A DNA stretch of 9,270 nt from Candidatus Bathyarchaeota archaeon (GTDB lineage: Archaea; Thermoproteota; Bathyarchaeia; 40CM-2-53-6), in the NCBI GenBank assembly GCA_005882905.1, contig VBBG01000096.1, positions 1-9,270 of the forward strand, written 5' to 3'. Of the stretch, positions 1 to 6,467 are shown one piece after another (the first letter of the stretch is position 1; each line of letters starts with the position of its first letter). A program made the translations under genes and the position numbers. The notes beneath the pieces were generated by a model. The model did no database searches. It was given only the letters and a program-made list of their open reading frames with translations, and was not told the origin of the DNA.

Positions 1-380
1 TTCGGGTCTGGGCGGTGGCAGAAGAACAGGTCAAGATAAGACAGCTGTAGTCTTCGGAGCGAGTTTCGACAAGCCTCATAGATGTGCTTCTTCGAGAGGC
101 CCTTATCGTTCGGTCCATCCCCGCCCCAGAACACCTTGCTGGAAACGACGATGCTCTCTCTCCTCCAGCCAAGCTGCTTGATCACATTACCCATCACAGT
201 CTCTGCGTTGCCATGAGCATAAGCCTCGGCATTGTCGAAGAAGTTCACACCAGCATCATACGCCCTAGACATGCACTTGACGGCGACCTCTTCGCCGACC
301 TGGCCACCATACGTGACCCAGGCGCCGAGCGACAGCTCGCTCAGCTTGAGACCAGAGCTGCCGAGCCTACGATAATTCGT
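1..380 (-). CDS. Aldo/keto reductase, Kv-beta (AKR6)-like, 5' part, truncated by window edge
   Basis: About 126 codons read without a stop on the minus strand, beginning NYRRLGSSGLKLSELSLGAW after the proposed first codon. Aldo/keto reductases reduce carbonyls with NADPH in a cytoplasmic TIM barrel. The catalytic set is visible: Asp and Tyr in GVNFFDNAEAYAHG, Lys in VVSSKVFWGG, and His in LDLFFCHRPD. The stretches WVTYGGQ, GWRRESIVV and KGLSKKHI closely match the potassium-channel beta subunit/YghZ branch; animal Kv-beta has Asn where this protein has His. The homologous N-terminus falls at codon 380-378, which is ACG. No ATG, GTG or TTG lies in frame between there and the upstream stop TAA (422-420), only two CTG codons. 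A GGAG (394-391) sits 10 bases before the ACG. The C-terminal two thirds lies outside the window. Family call is firm; the start is not. Confidence 0.88.
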
Positions 381-416
381 CTTTGGGACACTCCGCTCCG
401 GCAGAGAAATATGGGC

Positions 417-430
417 CAGTTAATATCCAC
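417..430. promoter_or_regulatory. Near-symmetric TATA-like element between divergent genes
   Basis: The sequence GTTAATATCC (419-428) reads GGATATTAAC on the other strand, so it offers an AT-rich TATA-like box in both directions. It lies about 42 bases before the GTG of the methyltransferase and about 44 bases before the proposed ACG of the reductase. An archaeal start site about 25 bases downstream would give a leader of 15-20 bases on either side. Assignment rests on sequence and spacing alone. Confidence 0.4.
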
Positions 431-465
431 TTCCAAGAAGGACGCAAGACAAACAGAAAACGCGA

Positions 466-1140
466 GTGACCGGGAGATTGGAGAGTCCAGAGAAAGAGAC
501 TGACAGGATAGGAGAGGAATTCGATGCAGACGCCTGCGATTTCTGCGACCGCTACAAACGTAGAGGTCTCTCCAAGAGTAGCAGGCTGCTCCTAGATTTC
601 ATCCTCAACGAGGGTGCGCAGGACAAGACGGTAGTTGACTTGGGCTGCGGCGCGGGCGGCTTCTCCGTAGAACTTCTGAAGAAAGGTGCAGCCAGCGCCA
701 TCGGGGTAGATCTCTCCCCCAAGATGGTCGAAGCGGCCGGCGAATTGGTCCGGGTTAGCGGATTCGAGAATAGGGCCAAGTTCCAGGTTGGAAATGCTGC
801 TGAAGCAGAGCTTCCCCCCTCGGACATTGTCATAATAGACAAGGTCCTCTGCTGCTACTCGAACTGGAGGCCGCTACTGAAAAACGCAATCGATGCGGGC
901 CGCGCGATGGTTGGTTTCATCGTTCCACGCGACCAGGGCTTGGCCAAGTGGCCCTTCCGGATAGGAGTCCGTGTTGTCAACTTCTTTCAGAAGAGAAGAG
1001 GAAAAATCATGTTCTACCTTCACCCATTAGACGTTCTGGATCGGACCCTTCAAGACTCAGGATTCACGCAGCAGAAAAGCCAGGGATCTAGGCTCTGGCT
1101 GGTCTTCCTCTACACGCGCCCCCCGACTACCAGAGCCTGA
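466..1140 (+). CDS. Class I SAM-dependent methyltransferase
   Basis: A 224-residue soluble protein with a Rossmann-type methyltransferase fold. Motif I is VVDLGCGAGG (residues 56-65), and the acidic end of strand 2 that holds the SAM ribose is Asp82 in IGVDLSPKM. A motif IV-like strand DIVIIDKVLCCYSNW (about 120-134) follows. The CCY-x-x-W stretch resembles small-molecule methyltransferases such as the magnesium-protoporphyrin methyltransferase group, but the substrate cannot be read from the sequence. The C-terminus is basic (FFQKRRGK) with no membrane segment. The start is GTG at 466, which lacks a clear Shine-Dalgarno site; TTG at 478 is an in-frame alternative, and conserved sequence begins only near residue 20. 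The gene diverges from the aldo/keto reductase and its stop lies 13 bases from the stop of the convergent trehalose gene. Confidence 0.85.
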   Translation: MTGRLESPEKETDRIGEEFDADACDFCDRYKRRGLSKSSRLLLDFILNEGAQDKTVVDLGCGAGGFSVELLKKGAASAIGVDLSPKMVEAAGELVRVSGFENRAKFQVGNAAEAELPPSDIVIIDKVLCCYSNWRPLLKNAIDAGRAMVGFIVPRDQGLAKWPFRIGVRVVNFFQKRRGKIMFYLHPLDVLDRTLQDSGFTQQKSQGSRLWLVFLYTRPPTTRA

Positions 1141-1153
1141 ACAAGCTCAAGCG

Positions 1154-3379
1154 CTAGCTGGTCGATTCTAACGACTTCATCGTCTTCGTCAAGTCTGTAA
1201 GTAGCTGAACCACGTCGCGATGATTCCTGAGATTATATTTTGCATACGACTTTGCGAGTCCGACCTTGATGGAGAATGATTTTTCAGGGAGGACTTTGAA
1301 CAGGTCCTCATCGGCCTGGTCGTCCCCGACAGCAAGAACGAAGTCAAAGTTCTCCTGTGAGAGCAGAAGCTTCGCCGCCGTGCCCTTGTCGATACCAATG
1401 TTGCGCACCTCGATCGACTTGCTCGCCTGCAACACCTGAACCTCCGTGTTCTCGGAGAAGTAGGAGAGCTCATCAGCCAACTCCTTCGAGCGAACAGAAG
1501 CAAGCTCCGGATCGGCCGCTCGGAAGTTCCACACGAGCGAGAACTCTTTCTCTTCCGTGAACGAGCCGGGGAGCCTATCCTCGTGACTCTTGAGGATTGG
1601 TAGAACCTTCTCTTTCCAGTCGCTCTCAACCTTCACCGCCGGAACCCACTCCTTGCCCTTCTCCCTGATCCATGCTCCGTGCTCAGCGACTATTCCTATG
1701 TTGAGAGAGCCGAACCATTTCTCGAGGAGGGCCTTGTGGCGGCCGCTGATTATCACAAGGTTGTTCCGAGGGTCCTCCGATAGCGTGTTGAGTATAGCGA
1801 CGAGTATGGCTCCCGGGACTGCTGTCTCGGGACGCTCCTTGAAAGGCGACAGCGTACCATCATAGTCTAGAAGAAGAATCCTCTTCTCGGAGCCAATATA
1901 GTCTTTGATCAGCCTCTCTCTAGTCGACTTGTCCATCAACCGGGCGCTGTACCTGTCCTGCTGCTCTTTTACAGAGCGAAGCTCGTCGACAAAGTCCTGG
2001 CCCCAGCGAATAACATCATAGCGCTCCAGCCGAGTCTGCATCACCTCGTTACGACGCATCTGCTCGTCCTCAGGCATCTCCAGAGCCGCCGTCAGCGCAT
2101 CCACAATCTCGGACTGATCGTTAGGGTTGATGATCAAAGCCTCACCCAGCTCCCTTGCCGCGCCCGCCATCTCGCTAAGAATCAGAACTCCCCTCCGGTC
2201 GGATCTAGACGCCACGTACTCCTTTGCAATCAGGTTCATCCCATCCCTCAAAGGAGTTACCAGGGCGACATCACTCACGGCAAAGAGTCTCAGCAGTTGA
2301 TCGTGGGGCAGGAAGCGGTATCGATAGACTATAGGGGTCCAGCCGATCGTCCCGAACTTCCCATTGATACCACCCACAAGCTTGTCGATCTCCTCCTTCA
2401 TCTGTTGATAGTGCTCCGACCCAATTCTAGATGGGACGACTGACAAGAGCAGGACTACCCTGCGCTGCCATTCGGGATGCTTCGCAAGAAAGGCCGAGTA
2501 GGCCTCAAGCCGATGCTTGATCCCTTTCGTATAATCAAGCCTATCTAGGGATAGTACTGTCTTGATATTGCCACGCGTTGCACGGAGCTCTTCTGCCTCC
2601 CGCTGCACGCCTTCGCTCTTCACCATGTCGCGGATCTGTCGGTAGTCGACGCTCATGGGAAAAGTATCCACCCTGACCGCCCTCTCCCCGTCGATCAAGA
2701 GTTGGCCGAAGTTGTTGTCGATTCCGAGAATACGGAGTATGCATCTGAGGAAGTGTTGCGTGTAGTCGATCGTATGGAATCCTACAAGGTCAGCTCCAAG
2801 GATGCCCTCCAAGATTTGCCGCCGCATTCTCGTGGGTAGGGTACGGAAGATGTCATAGGAGGGAAAGGGAGTGTGGAGGAAGAAGCCGATGGACAACTCC
2901 GGAATCTTCTCTCTCAAGAGCCTCGGAAGTAGCATCAGATGATAGTCATGAACCCAGACCGTGTCCCCGGGCTTGACCACTTTTAGAATAGAGTCTCGGA
3001 AGACCTCATTCACTTTCACATACTGGGCCCAGTCCTGCTCGTCGAACCTGGCATGGGTCGGAAAATAATGGAACAGCGGCCAGATCGTGCTATTGCAGAA
3101 CCCATGGTAGAACTGGTCCATCGTGTTAGCATCGATAAATACGGGATAGGCTTGTTCCTTGGCCGCCTTCTGTCTCAATTTGTCATGAGACTTTTCGTCG
3201 ACCTCGATTCCCGGCCATCCAATCCATAGGTGATCAATGCTGGACGCGTCCTTTCTCGCCCAGTTCAAGTACGCGGTCAAGCCGGAGACGAGACCGCCGG
3301 GGCTCGGGCGGAAGACCAACTCCCCCTCCTGACTGCTCGCTGTAAAGGGAAGCCTATTGGAGACGACCAACAATCTCAT
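1154..3379 (-). CDS. otsAB: Bifunctional trehalose-6-phosphate synthase/phosphatase (OtsA-OtsB fusion)
   Basis: A 741-residue two-domain enzyme. The N-terminal glycosyltransferase family 20 domain (about 1-470) joins UDP-glucose and glucose-6-phosphate to trehalose-6-phosphate. It shows SNRLP (7-11), GGLVSG (28-33), HDYHLMLLP (144-152), FFLHTPFPS (166-174), the phosphate-binding Arg280 and Lys285 in RLDYTKG, and TPLRDGMNLIAKEY with Asp379 and Glu387. The C-terminal HAD phosphatase (about 500-735) removes the phosphate: DYDGT nucleophile motif (505-509), SGR (545-547), AEHGAW (565-570) and VGDDQADEDLF with the metal-binding Asp pair (686-687). Both active sites look intact. I start at ATG 3379 (MRLLVVSNRLP) because OtsA proteins begin this way. 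ATG 3424 would add 15 residues and lies almost on the transcription start predicted from the TTTAAG box at 3441-3446, though AAGGGAGAG lies upstream of it. The product is a cytoplasmic osmolyte and stress-protection enzyme. Confidence 0.96.
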   Translation of the reverse strand: MRLLVVSNRLPFTASSQEGELVFRPSPGGLVSGLTAYLNWARKDASSIDHLWIGWPGIEVDEKSHDKLRQKAAKEQAYPVFIDANTMDQFYHGFCNSTIWPLFHYFPTHARFDEQDWAQYVKVNEVFRDSILKVVKPGDTVWVHDYHLMLLPRLLREKIPELSIGFFLHTPFPSYDIFRTLPTRMRRQILEGILGADLVGFHTIDYTQHFLRCILRILGIDNNFGQLLIDGERAVRVDTFPMSVDYRQIRDMVKSEGVQREAEELRATRGNIKTVLSLDRLDYTKGIKHRLEAYSAFLAKHPEWQRRVVLLLSVVPSRIGSEHYQQMKEEIDKLVGGINGKFGTIGWTPIVYRYRFLPHDQLLRLFAVSDVALVTPLRDGMNLIAKEYVASRSDRRGVLILSEMAGAARELGEALIINPNDQSEIVDALTAALEMPEDEQMRRNEVMQTRLERYDVIRWGQDFVDELRSVKEQQDRYSARLMDKSTRERLIKDYIGSEKRILLLDYDGTLSPFKERPETAVPGAILVAILNTLSEDPRNNLVIISGRHKALLEKWFGSLNIGIVAEHGAWIREKGKEWVPAVKVESDWKEKVLPILKSHEDRLPGSFTEEKEFSLVWNFRAADPELASVRSKELADELSYFSENTEVQVLQASKSIEVRNIGIDKGTAAKLLLSQENFDFVLAVGDDQADEDLFKVLPEKSFSIKVGLAKSYAKYNLRNHRDVVQLLTDLTKTMKSLESTS

Positions 3380-3431
3380 ATCAATCGCCCGTGTGTGCCG
3401 CTGAGCCCTATCTCGCTCCCACATAGGCGGG

Positions 3432-3506
3432 TTACTCTCCCTTAAACCAGCGGAGGATGGTGCGTGAGGGAACGGCGTAAACTATTGGCCCGCAGATAGT
3501 GAGCAT
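3432..3506 (-). CDS. Possible 24-codon micro-ORF upstream of the trehalose gene
   Basis: ATG at 3506-3504 opens a frame of 24 codons ending at TAA 3432-3434, just before the trehalose gene. The peptide has a hydrophobic first half (LTICGPIVYAV) and a basic amphipathic tail (SRTILRWFKGE), as in small membrane-associated peptides. The ATG lies about 28 bases from the centre of the TTAAGCTTAA palindrome, which is the distance expected for a leaderless archaeal transcript. The frame also stays open further upstream (to 3644), adding LWRLFL before this Met. It could be a leader peptide, a remnant of a decayed gene, or chance. I recognise no family. Confidence 0.22.
   Translation of the reverse strand: MLTICGPIVYAVPSRTILRWFKGE
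3441..3446 (-). promoter_or_regulatory. TATA-like box for the trehalose gene
   Basis: The minus strand reads GGTTTAAGGGAG here. With a start site about 26 bases downstream (near 3416) the leader to ATG 3379 would be about 37 bases, and the ATG at 3424 would lie outside the transcript. The element overlaps the end of the possible micro-ORF. It is a spacing argument only. Confidence 0.3.
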
Positions 3507-3529
3507 TAGGAATAGTCTCCACAAGACCG

Positions 3530-3539
3530 TTAAGCTTAA
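3530..3539. promoter_or_regulatory. Palindromic TATA-like element TTAAGCTTAA
   Basis: A perfect 10-base palindrome lies in the divergent space between the trehalose gene and the zinc-ribbon RDD gene. Its centre is about 40 bases from the RDD ATG (3574), fitting a start site near 3560 and a short leader. It is about 28 bases from the minus-strand ATG at 3506, fitting a leaderless start. It may therefore act in both directions. It could also be a binding site for a dimeric regulator. Confidence 0.4.
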
Positions 3540-3573
3540 CCCCAGCAGACGCTGACGGAAACGTGGGAATTCA

Positions 3574-4173
3574 ATGGTATACTGCTGGAAATGCGGAAGC
3601 CAAGTCGGAGAGCAAGCGGCCCTCTGCCCCAAGTGCGGAGCCACCCTACGCGGAACTATGGGAGTGCAGTCTCCTACGGGCTTTGAGTTGTTGAGGGACG
3701 ACAGGAGTGTCCAGAATCACTGGGCGCGGAGAGTACTTGCGATCCTCATCGACGCGGCTATAGTGGTCATCGTGCTGGCTGTGATCGCTACAGTCTTCGC
3801 AATCCCCTTCTTCATCGGGCTGGGATTCCCGTCCACGGCCGTGTCGGCATTTCCTGCTTGGTGGGCGGGATGGTGGGCAGCCTGGCTCGCATGGGCTTCT
3901 CTCGTTCTCTTCCTCTACTCCTTCCTCGCCGAAGGATTGTATGGCAGAACCCTCGGCAAGGAGATCATAGGTCTCCGAGTCGAGAGAATTGACGGGAAGT
4001 CCATGGACCTGCGTAGTAGCTTCATACGAAACATCAGCAAGATCTACTGGCTCCTCCTAGTCTTGGATGTAGCCGTCGGGCTGGGGACTCACGGCGAGAT
4101 GAGCCAGAAGTGGAGCGACCGCTTCATCGGGACTAAAGTTGAGGCCAAGACCCATATGACAATAATTCCCTGA
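3574..4173 (+). CDS. Zinc-ribbon RDD-family membrane protein
   Basis: A 199-residue protein. Residues 4-21 form a treble or ribbon zinc motif, C4-W-K-C7 and C18-P-K-C21, expected to hold one zinc ion in the cytoplasm. An RDD domain follows: HWARRVLAILID (49-60) with the family Arg and Asp at the head of the first membrane segment (about 53-83), a second segment about 102-121, then YGRTLGKEIIGLRV (123-136). A third segment lies about 156-171, and the family ending QKWSDRFIGTKV is at 178-189. RDD proteins are small membrane proteins, some linked to ion or solute transport, but the role of this one is not known. The loop before the second segment is unusually rich in Trp (six between residues 96 and 107). 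ATG 3574 is the start because the first Cys pair begins three residues later. The next gene follows after 28 bases with no clear promoter, so the two may be cotranscribed. Confidence 0.88.
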   Translation: MVYCWKCGSQVGEQAALCPKCGATLRGTMGVQSPTGFELLRDDRSVQNHWARRVLAILIDAAIVVIVLAVIATVFAIPFFIGLGFPSTAVSAFPAWWAGWWAAWLAWASLVLFLYSFLAEGLYGRTLGKEIIGLRVERIDGKSMDLRSSFIRNISKIYWLLLVLDVAVGLGTHGEMSQKWSDRFIGTKVEAKTHMTIIP

Positions 4174-4201
4174 AACGTCAAGAACAGTCTCGCGAAACAA
4201 C

Positions 4202-5902
4202 GTGGCAACAAGTCAGCACGACGCAGCAGCAAGCCTCAATCATCTCTACGAGGATTACTGGGAGTTCATTCTACATGAAAGCCCAACCTACGCCACCTAT
4301 CTTGGCGACCACCGGTACGACGACAGGCTGGACGATGTCTCAGCAGAAGCATATCACCGGCGAATCGACAGGCTCAAGAAATACCTGGATCAGCTGAAGA
4401 GTCTTCGAAGACCCGTAGGTCAGGCGGATCGGCTCAACTATGACCTGTTCCAACGCGAACTCGCCCTACAGATCGAAGGCGCCAAGTACGAACCCTATCT
4501 CACCCCGATCAGCCAACAGACCGGACCCCACATAGACCTCCCCCAGCTCATCACCTTCCATCCCTACAAGACCAAACAGGACTTTGGCAATTACATCAAC
4601 CGCCTGAGACAATTCCAAAGAGTTTTCGACCAGACGATCGCCAACCTGAAAACTGGAATAGAAAAGAAGATCGTCCAGCCGAGAGTCGTAGTCGAGAAGA
4701 TCATACCCCAACTAGAAACCCAAGTAGTGGCCGCGCCGGACAAGAGCGAACTCCACAAGCCCATCGATGAAATCCCATCAAGCATCGGAGCGGACGACGC
4801 ACACCGGGTGGCGAAGGAGTTGGATGAGGAGATAACCAGCTCTGTCGTCCCCGCCTACACTAAACTCCTAAAGTTCGTCAAGGAAGAATATCTTCCAAAA
4901 TCTCGCACCAACCCAGGCATCTGGTCCCTCCCGAAGGGAAAAGCGATGTACGACTACGCCATTCGATATCATACGACCACGAACCTCACGCCTGCCCGGA
5001 TCCACAGGATAGGCAAGCGGGAGCTTGTACGGATAAACAGAGAGATCCGCGCCATACTTCGAAAAGCCCAGTTCAAGGGAACCCTCCAACAGTACAACGA
5101 GACACTTCGCAACGACAAGTCAAACTTCTACGCAACCGGTCAAGACCTTCTCGACGGGTTCAAACGGATACTCAAGCAGATGGATGCGAAACTATCGCTT
5201 CTCTTCGGCCGTTTGCCCGAGTCAGAGTATGGATTTCGCGAGATCGAAGAGTTCCGCGCTGACGCAGCACCGGCCGCATACTACTATCTGCCTCCAGAAG
5301 ACCGTTCGAGACCCGGATACTTCTACGTGAACACCTACAAGCCCGAGACCCGGCCAAAATACACGATGGAAGCACTCGCATACCACGAGGCAGTACCAGG
5401 CCACCATCTACAACTCGCACTCCAGCAAGAACTAAGAGACCTCCCAAAGTTCCGACGCAACGGCGGCTACACAGCATTCATAGAAGGCTGGGCGCTCTAC
5501 GCGGAACGACTCGGCAAGGAGATCGGCTTCTACAAAGACATGCTCTCAGACTTTGGCAGGCTAACACAGGAGGCATGGAGAGCCGCTCGTTTGGTTGTGG
5601 ACACGGGCATTCATAGTATGAAGTGGACCCGAGAACAAGCTATCCGATTTCTCAAAGAAAACACGGCCACCACTGAGCAGGACATCGTGTCAGAAGTAGA
5701 CCGCTACATAGCGTGGCCTGGTCAGGCACTCGCCTACAAGATTGGCGAAATGAAGATCAGGGAACTCAGAGCCAAGGTGGAGAAGAAGCAGAAACGAAAG
5801 TTCGAGATCCGGAGATTCCACGACGAGCTCTTGAATGACGGTGCTCTTCCGCTCGACCTGCTTGCAAAGAAGATGACCAGTTGGCTGGGCGTGAGCGCTT
5901 GA
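4202..5902 (+). CDS. DUF885 family protein, predicted zinc-dependent peptidase-like
   Basis: A 566-residue protein, the usual length for the DUF885 family. The N-terminus LNHLYEDYWEFILHESPTYA (12-31) and LGDHRYDDRLDD (34-45) are typical of it. The likely metal site is HEAVPGHH (395-402), followed by Glu428 in FIEGWALYAE. Later family blocks are RLVVDTGIHSMKWT (463-476) and YIAWPGQALAYKIGEMKI (502-519). The largely helical domain is thought to be a thermolysin-like or carboxypeptidase-like metallopeptidase; activity here is inferred. Many bacterial members are lipoproteins or secreted, but no signal peptide or lipobox is visible here, so this copy is probably cytoplasmic. The start is GTG 4202 without a Shine-Dalgarno site; the conserved region begins at residue 12, leaving no room for a later start. 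It lies 28 bases after the RDD gene on the same strand, consistent with an operon. Confidence 0.9.
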   Translation: MATSQHDAAASLNHLYEDYWEFILHESPTYATYLGDHRYDDRLDDVSAEAYHRRIDRLKKYLDQLKSLRRPVGQADRLNYDLFQRELALQIEGAKYEPYLTPISQQTGPHIDLPQLITFHPYKTKQDFGNYINRLRQFQRVFDQTIANLKTGIEKKIVQPRVVVEKIIPQLETQVVAAPDKSELHKPIDEIPSSIGADDAHRVAKELDEEITSSVVPAYTKLLKFVKEEYLPKSRTNPGIWSLPKGKAMYDYAIRYHTTTNLTPARIHRIGKRELVRINREIRAILRKAQFKGTLQQYNETLRNDKSNFYATGQDLLDGFKRILKQMDAKLSLLFGRLPESEYGFREIEEFRADAAPAAYYYLPPEDRSRPGYFYVNTYKPETRPKYTMEALAYHEAVPGHHLQLALQQELRDLPKFRRNGGYTAFIEGWALYAERLGKEIGFYKDMLSDFGRLTQEAWRAARLVVDTGIHSMKWTREQAIRFLKENTATTEQDIVSEVDRYIAWPGQALAYKIGEMKIRELRAKVEKKQKRKFEIRRFHDELLNDGALPLDLLAKKMTSWLGVSA

Positions 5903-5924
5903 TATGGAGCTGCATTGACGAGGA

Positions 5925-5933
5925 GCTTAAGAG
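5925..5933 (+). promoter_or_regulatory. TATA-like box upstream of thioredoxin gene
   Basis: GCTTAAGAG sits in the 79-base gap after the DUF885 gene. A start site about 26 bases downstream (near 5955) would give a leader of about 27-36 bases before the possible starts at 5982 and 5991. This suggests the thioredoxin gene has its own promoter in addition to any read-through. Confidence 0.3.
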
Positions 5934-5981
5934 AGACCGGGTAATAGGAATGGTGTCCGGCCGATTCTCTAGGATGGATTA

Positions 5982-6416
5982 GTGTTGGTCATGTCTAATG
6001 AAGAAATGGAGATTCAGAGAATAAAGGAGAAGAAACTGGTCGAGATGATGCAGAAGGCTCGCGCACAGCTTGAGACCGCCGCCAAGAATGACGGGAAACC
6101 CATCCTTCTCTCAGACGCCAGCTTCTCCTCAGAGATATCGAAATACCCGTTGATGGTTGTAGACTTCTGGGCAGCATGGTGTGGCCCCTGCCGTACGGTC
6201 GCTCCCATCATAGAACAACTAGCCAAGGAATACGCGGGCCGCGTCGCCTTCGGTAAGCTAAACGTGGATGAGAATCCCTTGACATCGGGCGAGTTTGAGG
6301 TCCAGAGCATCCCAACACTCTTGATCTTCCGAAACGGCGAGGCGGTTGACGGGATCGTTGGGGCCGTTCCAAAATACCAGATAGAGACTAGGATCAAGGC
6401 TCACCTCGGCAATTAG
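5982..6416 (+). CDS. Thioredoxin with charged N-terminal helical extension
   Basis: A thioredoxin-fold protein of 141-144 residues that reduces disulfides in cytoplasmic proteins. The fold shows VVDFWAAWCGPC with the redox pair Cys67 and Cys70 (from the 5982 start), the cis-proline loop SIPT (Pro111), and the closing strand LLIFRNGEAVDGIVG. The canonical WCGPC marks a general thioredoxin rather than a glutaredoxin or DsbA type. About 40 residues precede the fold. Their start, EEMEIQRIKEKKLVEMMQK, is a highly charged helix seen in several archaeal thioredoxins and similar in style to the N-terminus of archaeal PDCD5-like proteins. Start choice is open: GTG 5982 follows an AGGATGG (5971-5977) at good spacing, while ATG 5991 gives MSNEEME. 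It converges on the ABC ATPase gene with 51 bases between stops. No thioredoxin reductase is in the window. Confidence 0.95.
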   Translation: MLVMSNEEMEIQRIKEKKLVEMMQKARAQLETAAKNDGKPILLSDASFSSEISKYPLMVVDFWAAWCGPCRTVAPIIEQLAKEYAGRVAFGKLNVDENPLTSGEFEVQSIPTLLIFRNGEAVDGIVGAVPKYQIETRIKAHLGN

Positions 6417-6467
6417 CCCAGCCAGTCTAATGTACGATTCTATCAGGCTAACCGCTGGTAGTGATTG

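Noticed and set aside
84..503. Plus-strand frame of 139 codons
   Set aside because: It is antisense to the aldo/keto reductase, whose catalytic residues are clear on the minus strand; the plus-strand product shows no domain.
3230..3445. Plus-strand frame of 71 codons over the start of the trehalose gene
   Set aside because: Overlaps the well-conserved OtsA N-terminus in antisense and has no recognisable features.
5172..5477. Minus-strand frame of 101 codons within the DUF885 gene
   Set aside because: Shadow of the DUF885 coding sequence, including its metal-site motif; composition rich in Arg, Cys and Val as expected from reverse reading.
6014..6397. Minus-strand frame of 127 codons over the thioredoxin gene
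   Set aside because: Antisense shadow of a clear thioredoxin with WCGPC and cis-Pro motifs.
6418..6458. CCAGC...GCTGG inverted repeat between the convergent thioredoxin and ATPase genes as a terminator
   Set aside because: Five base pairs with a loop of about 30 bases and no T-run; too weak to call a terminator.
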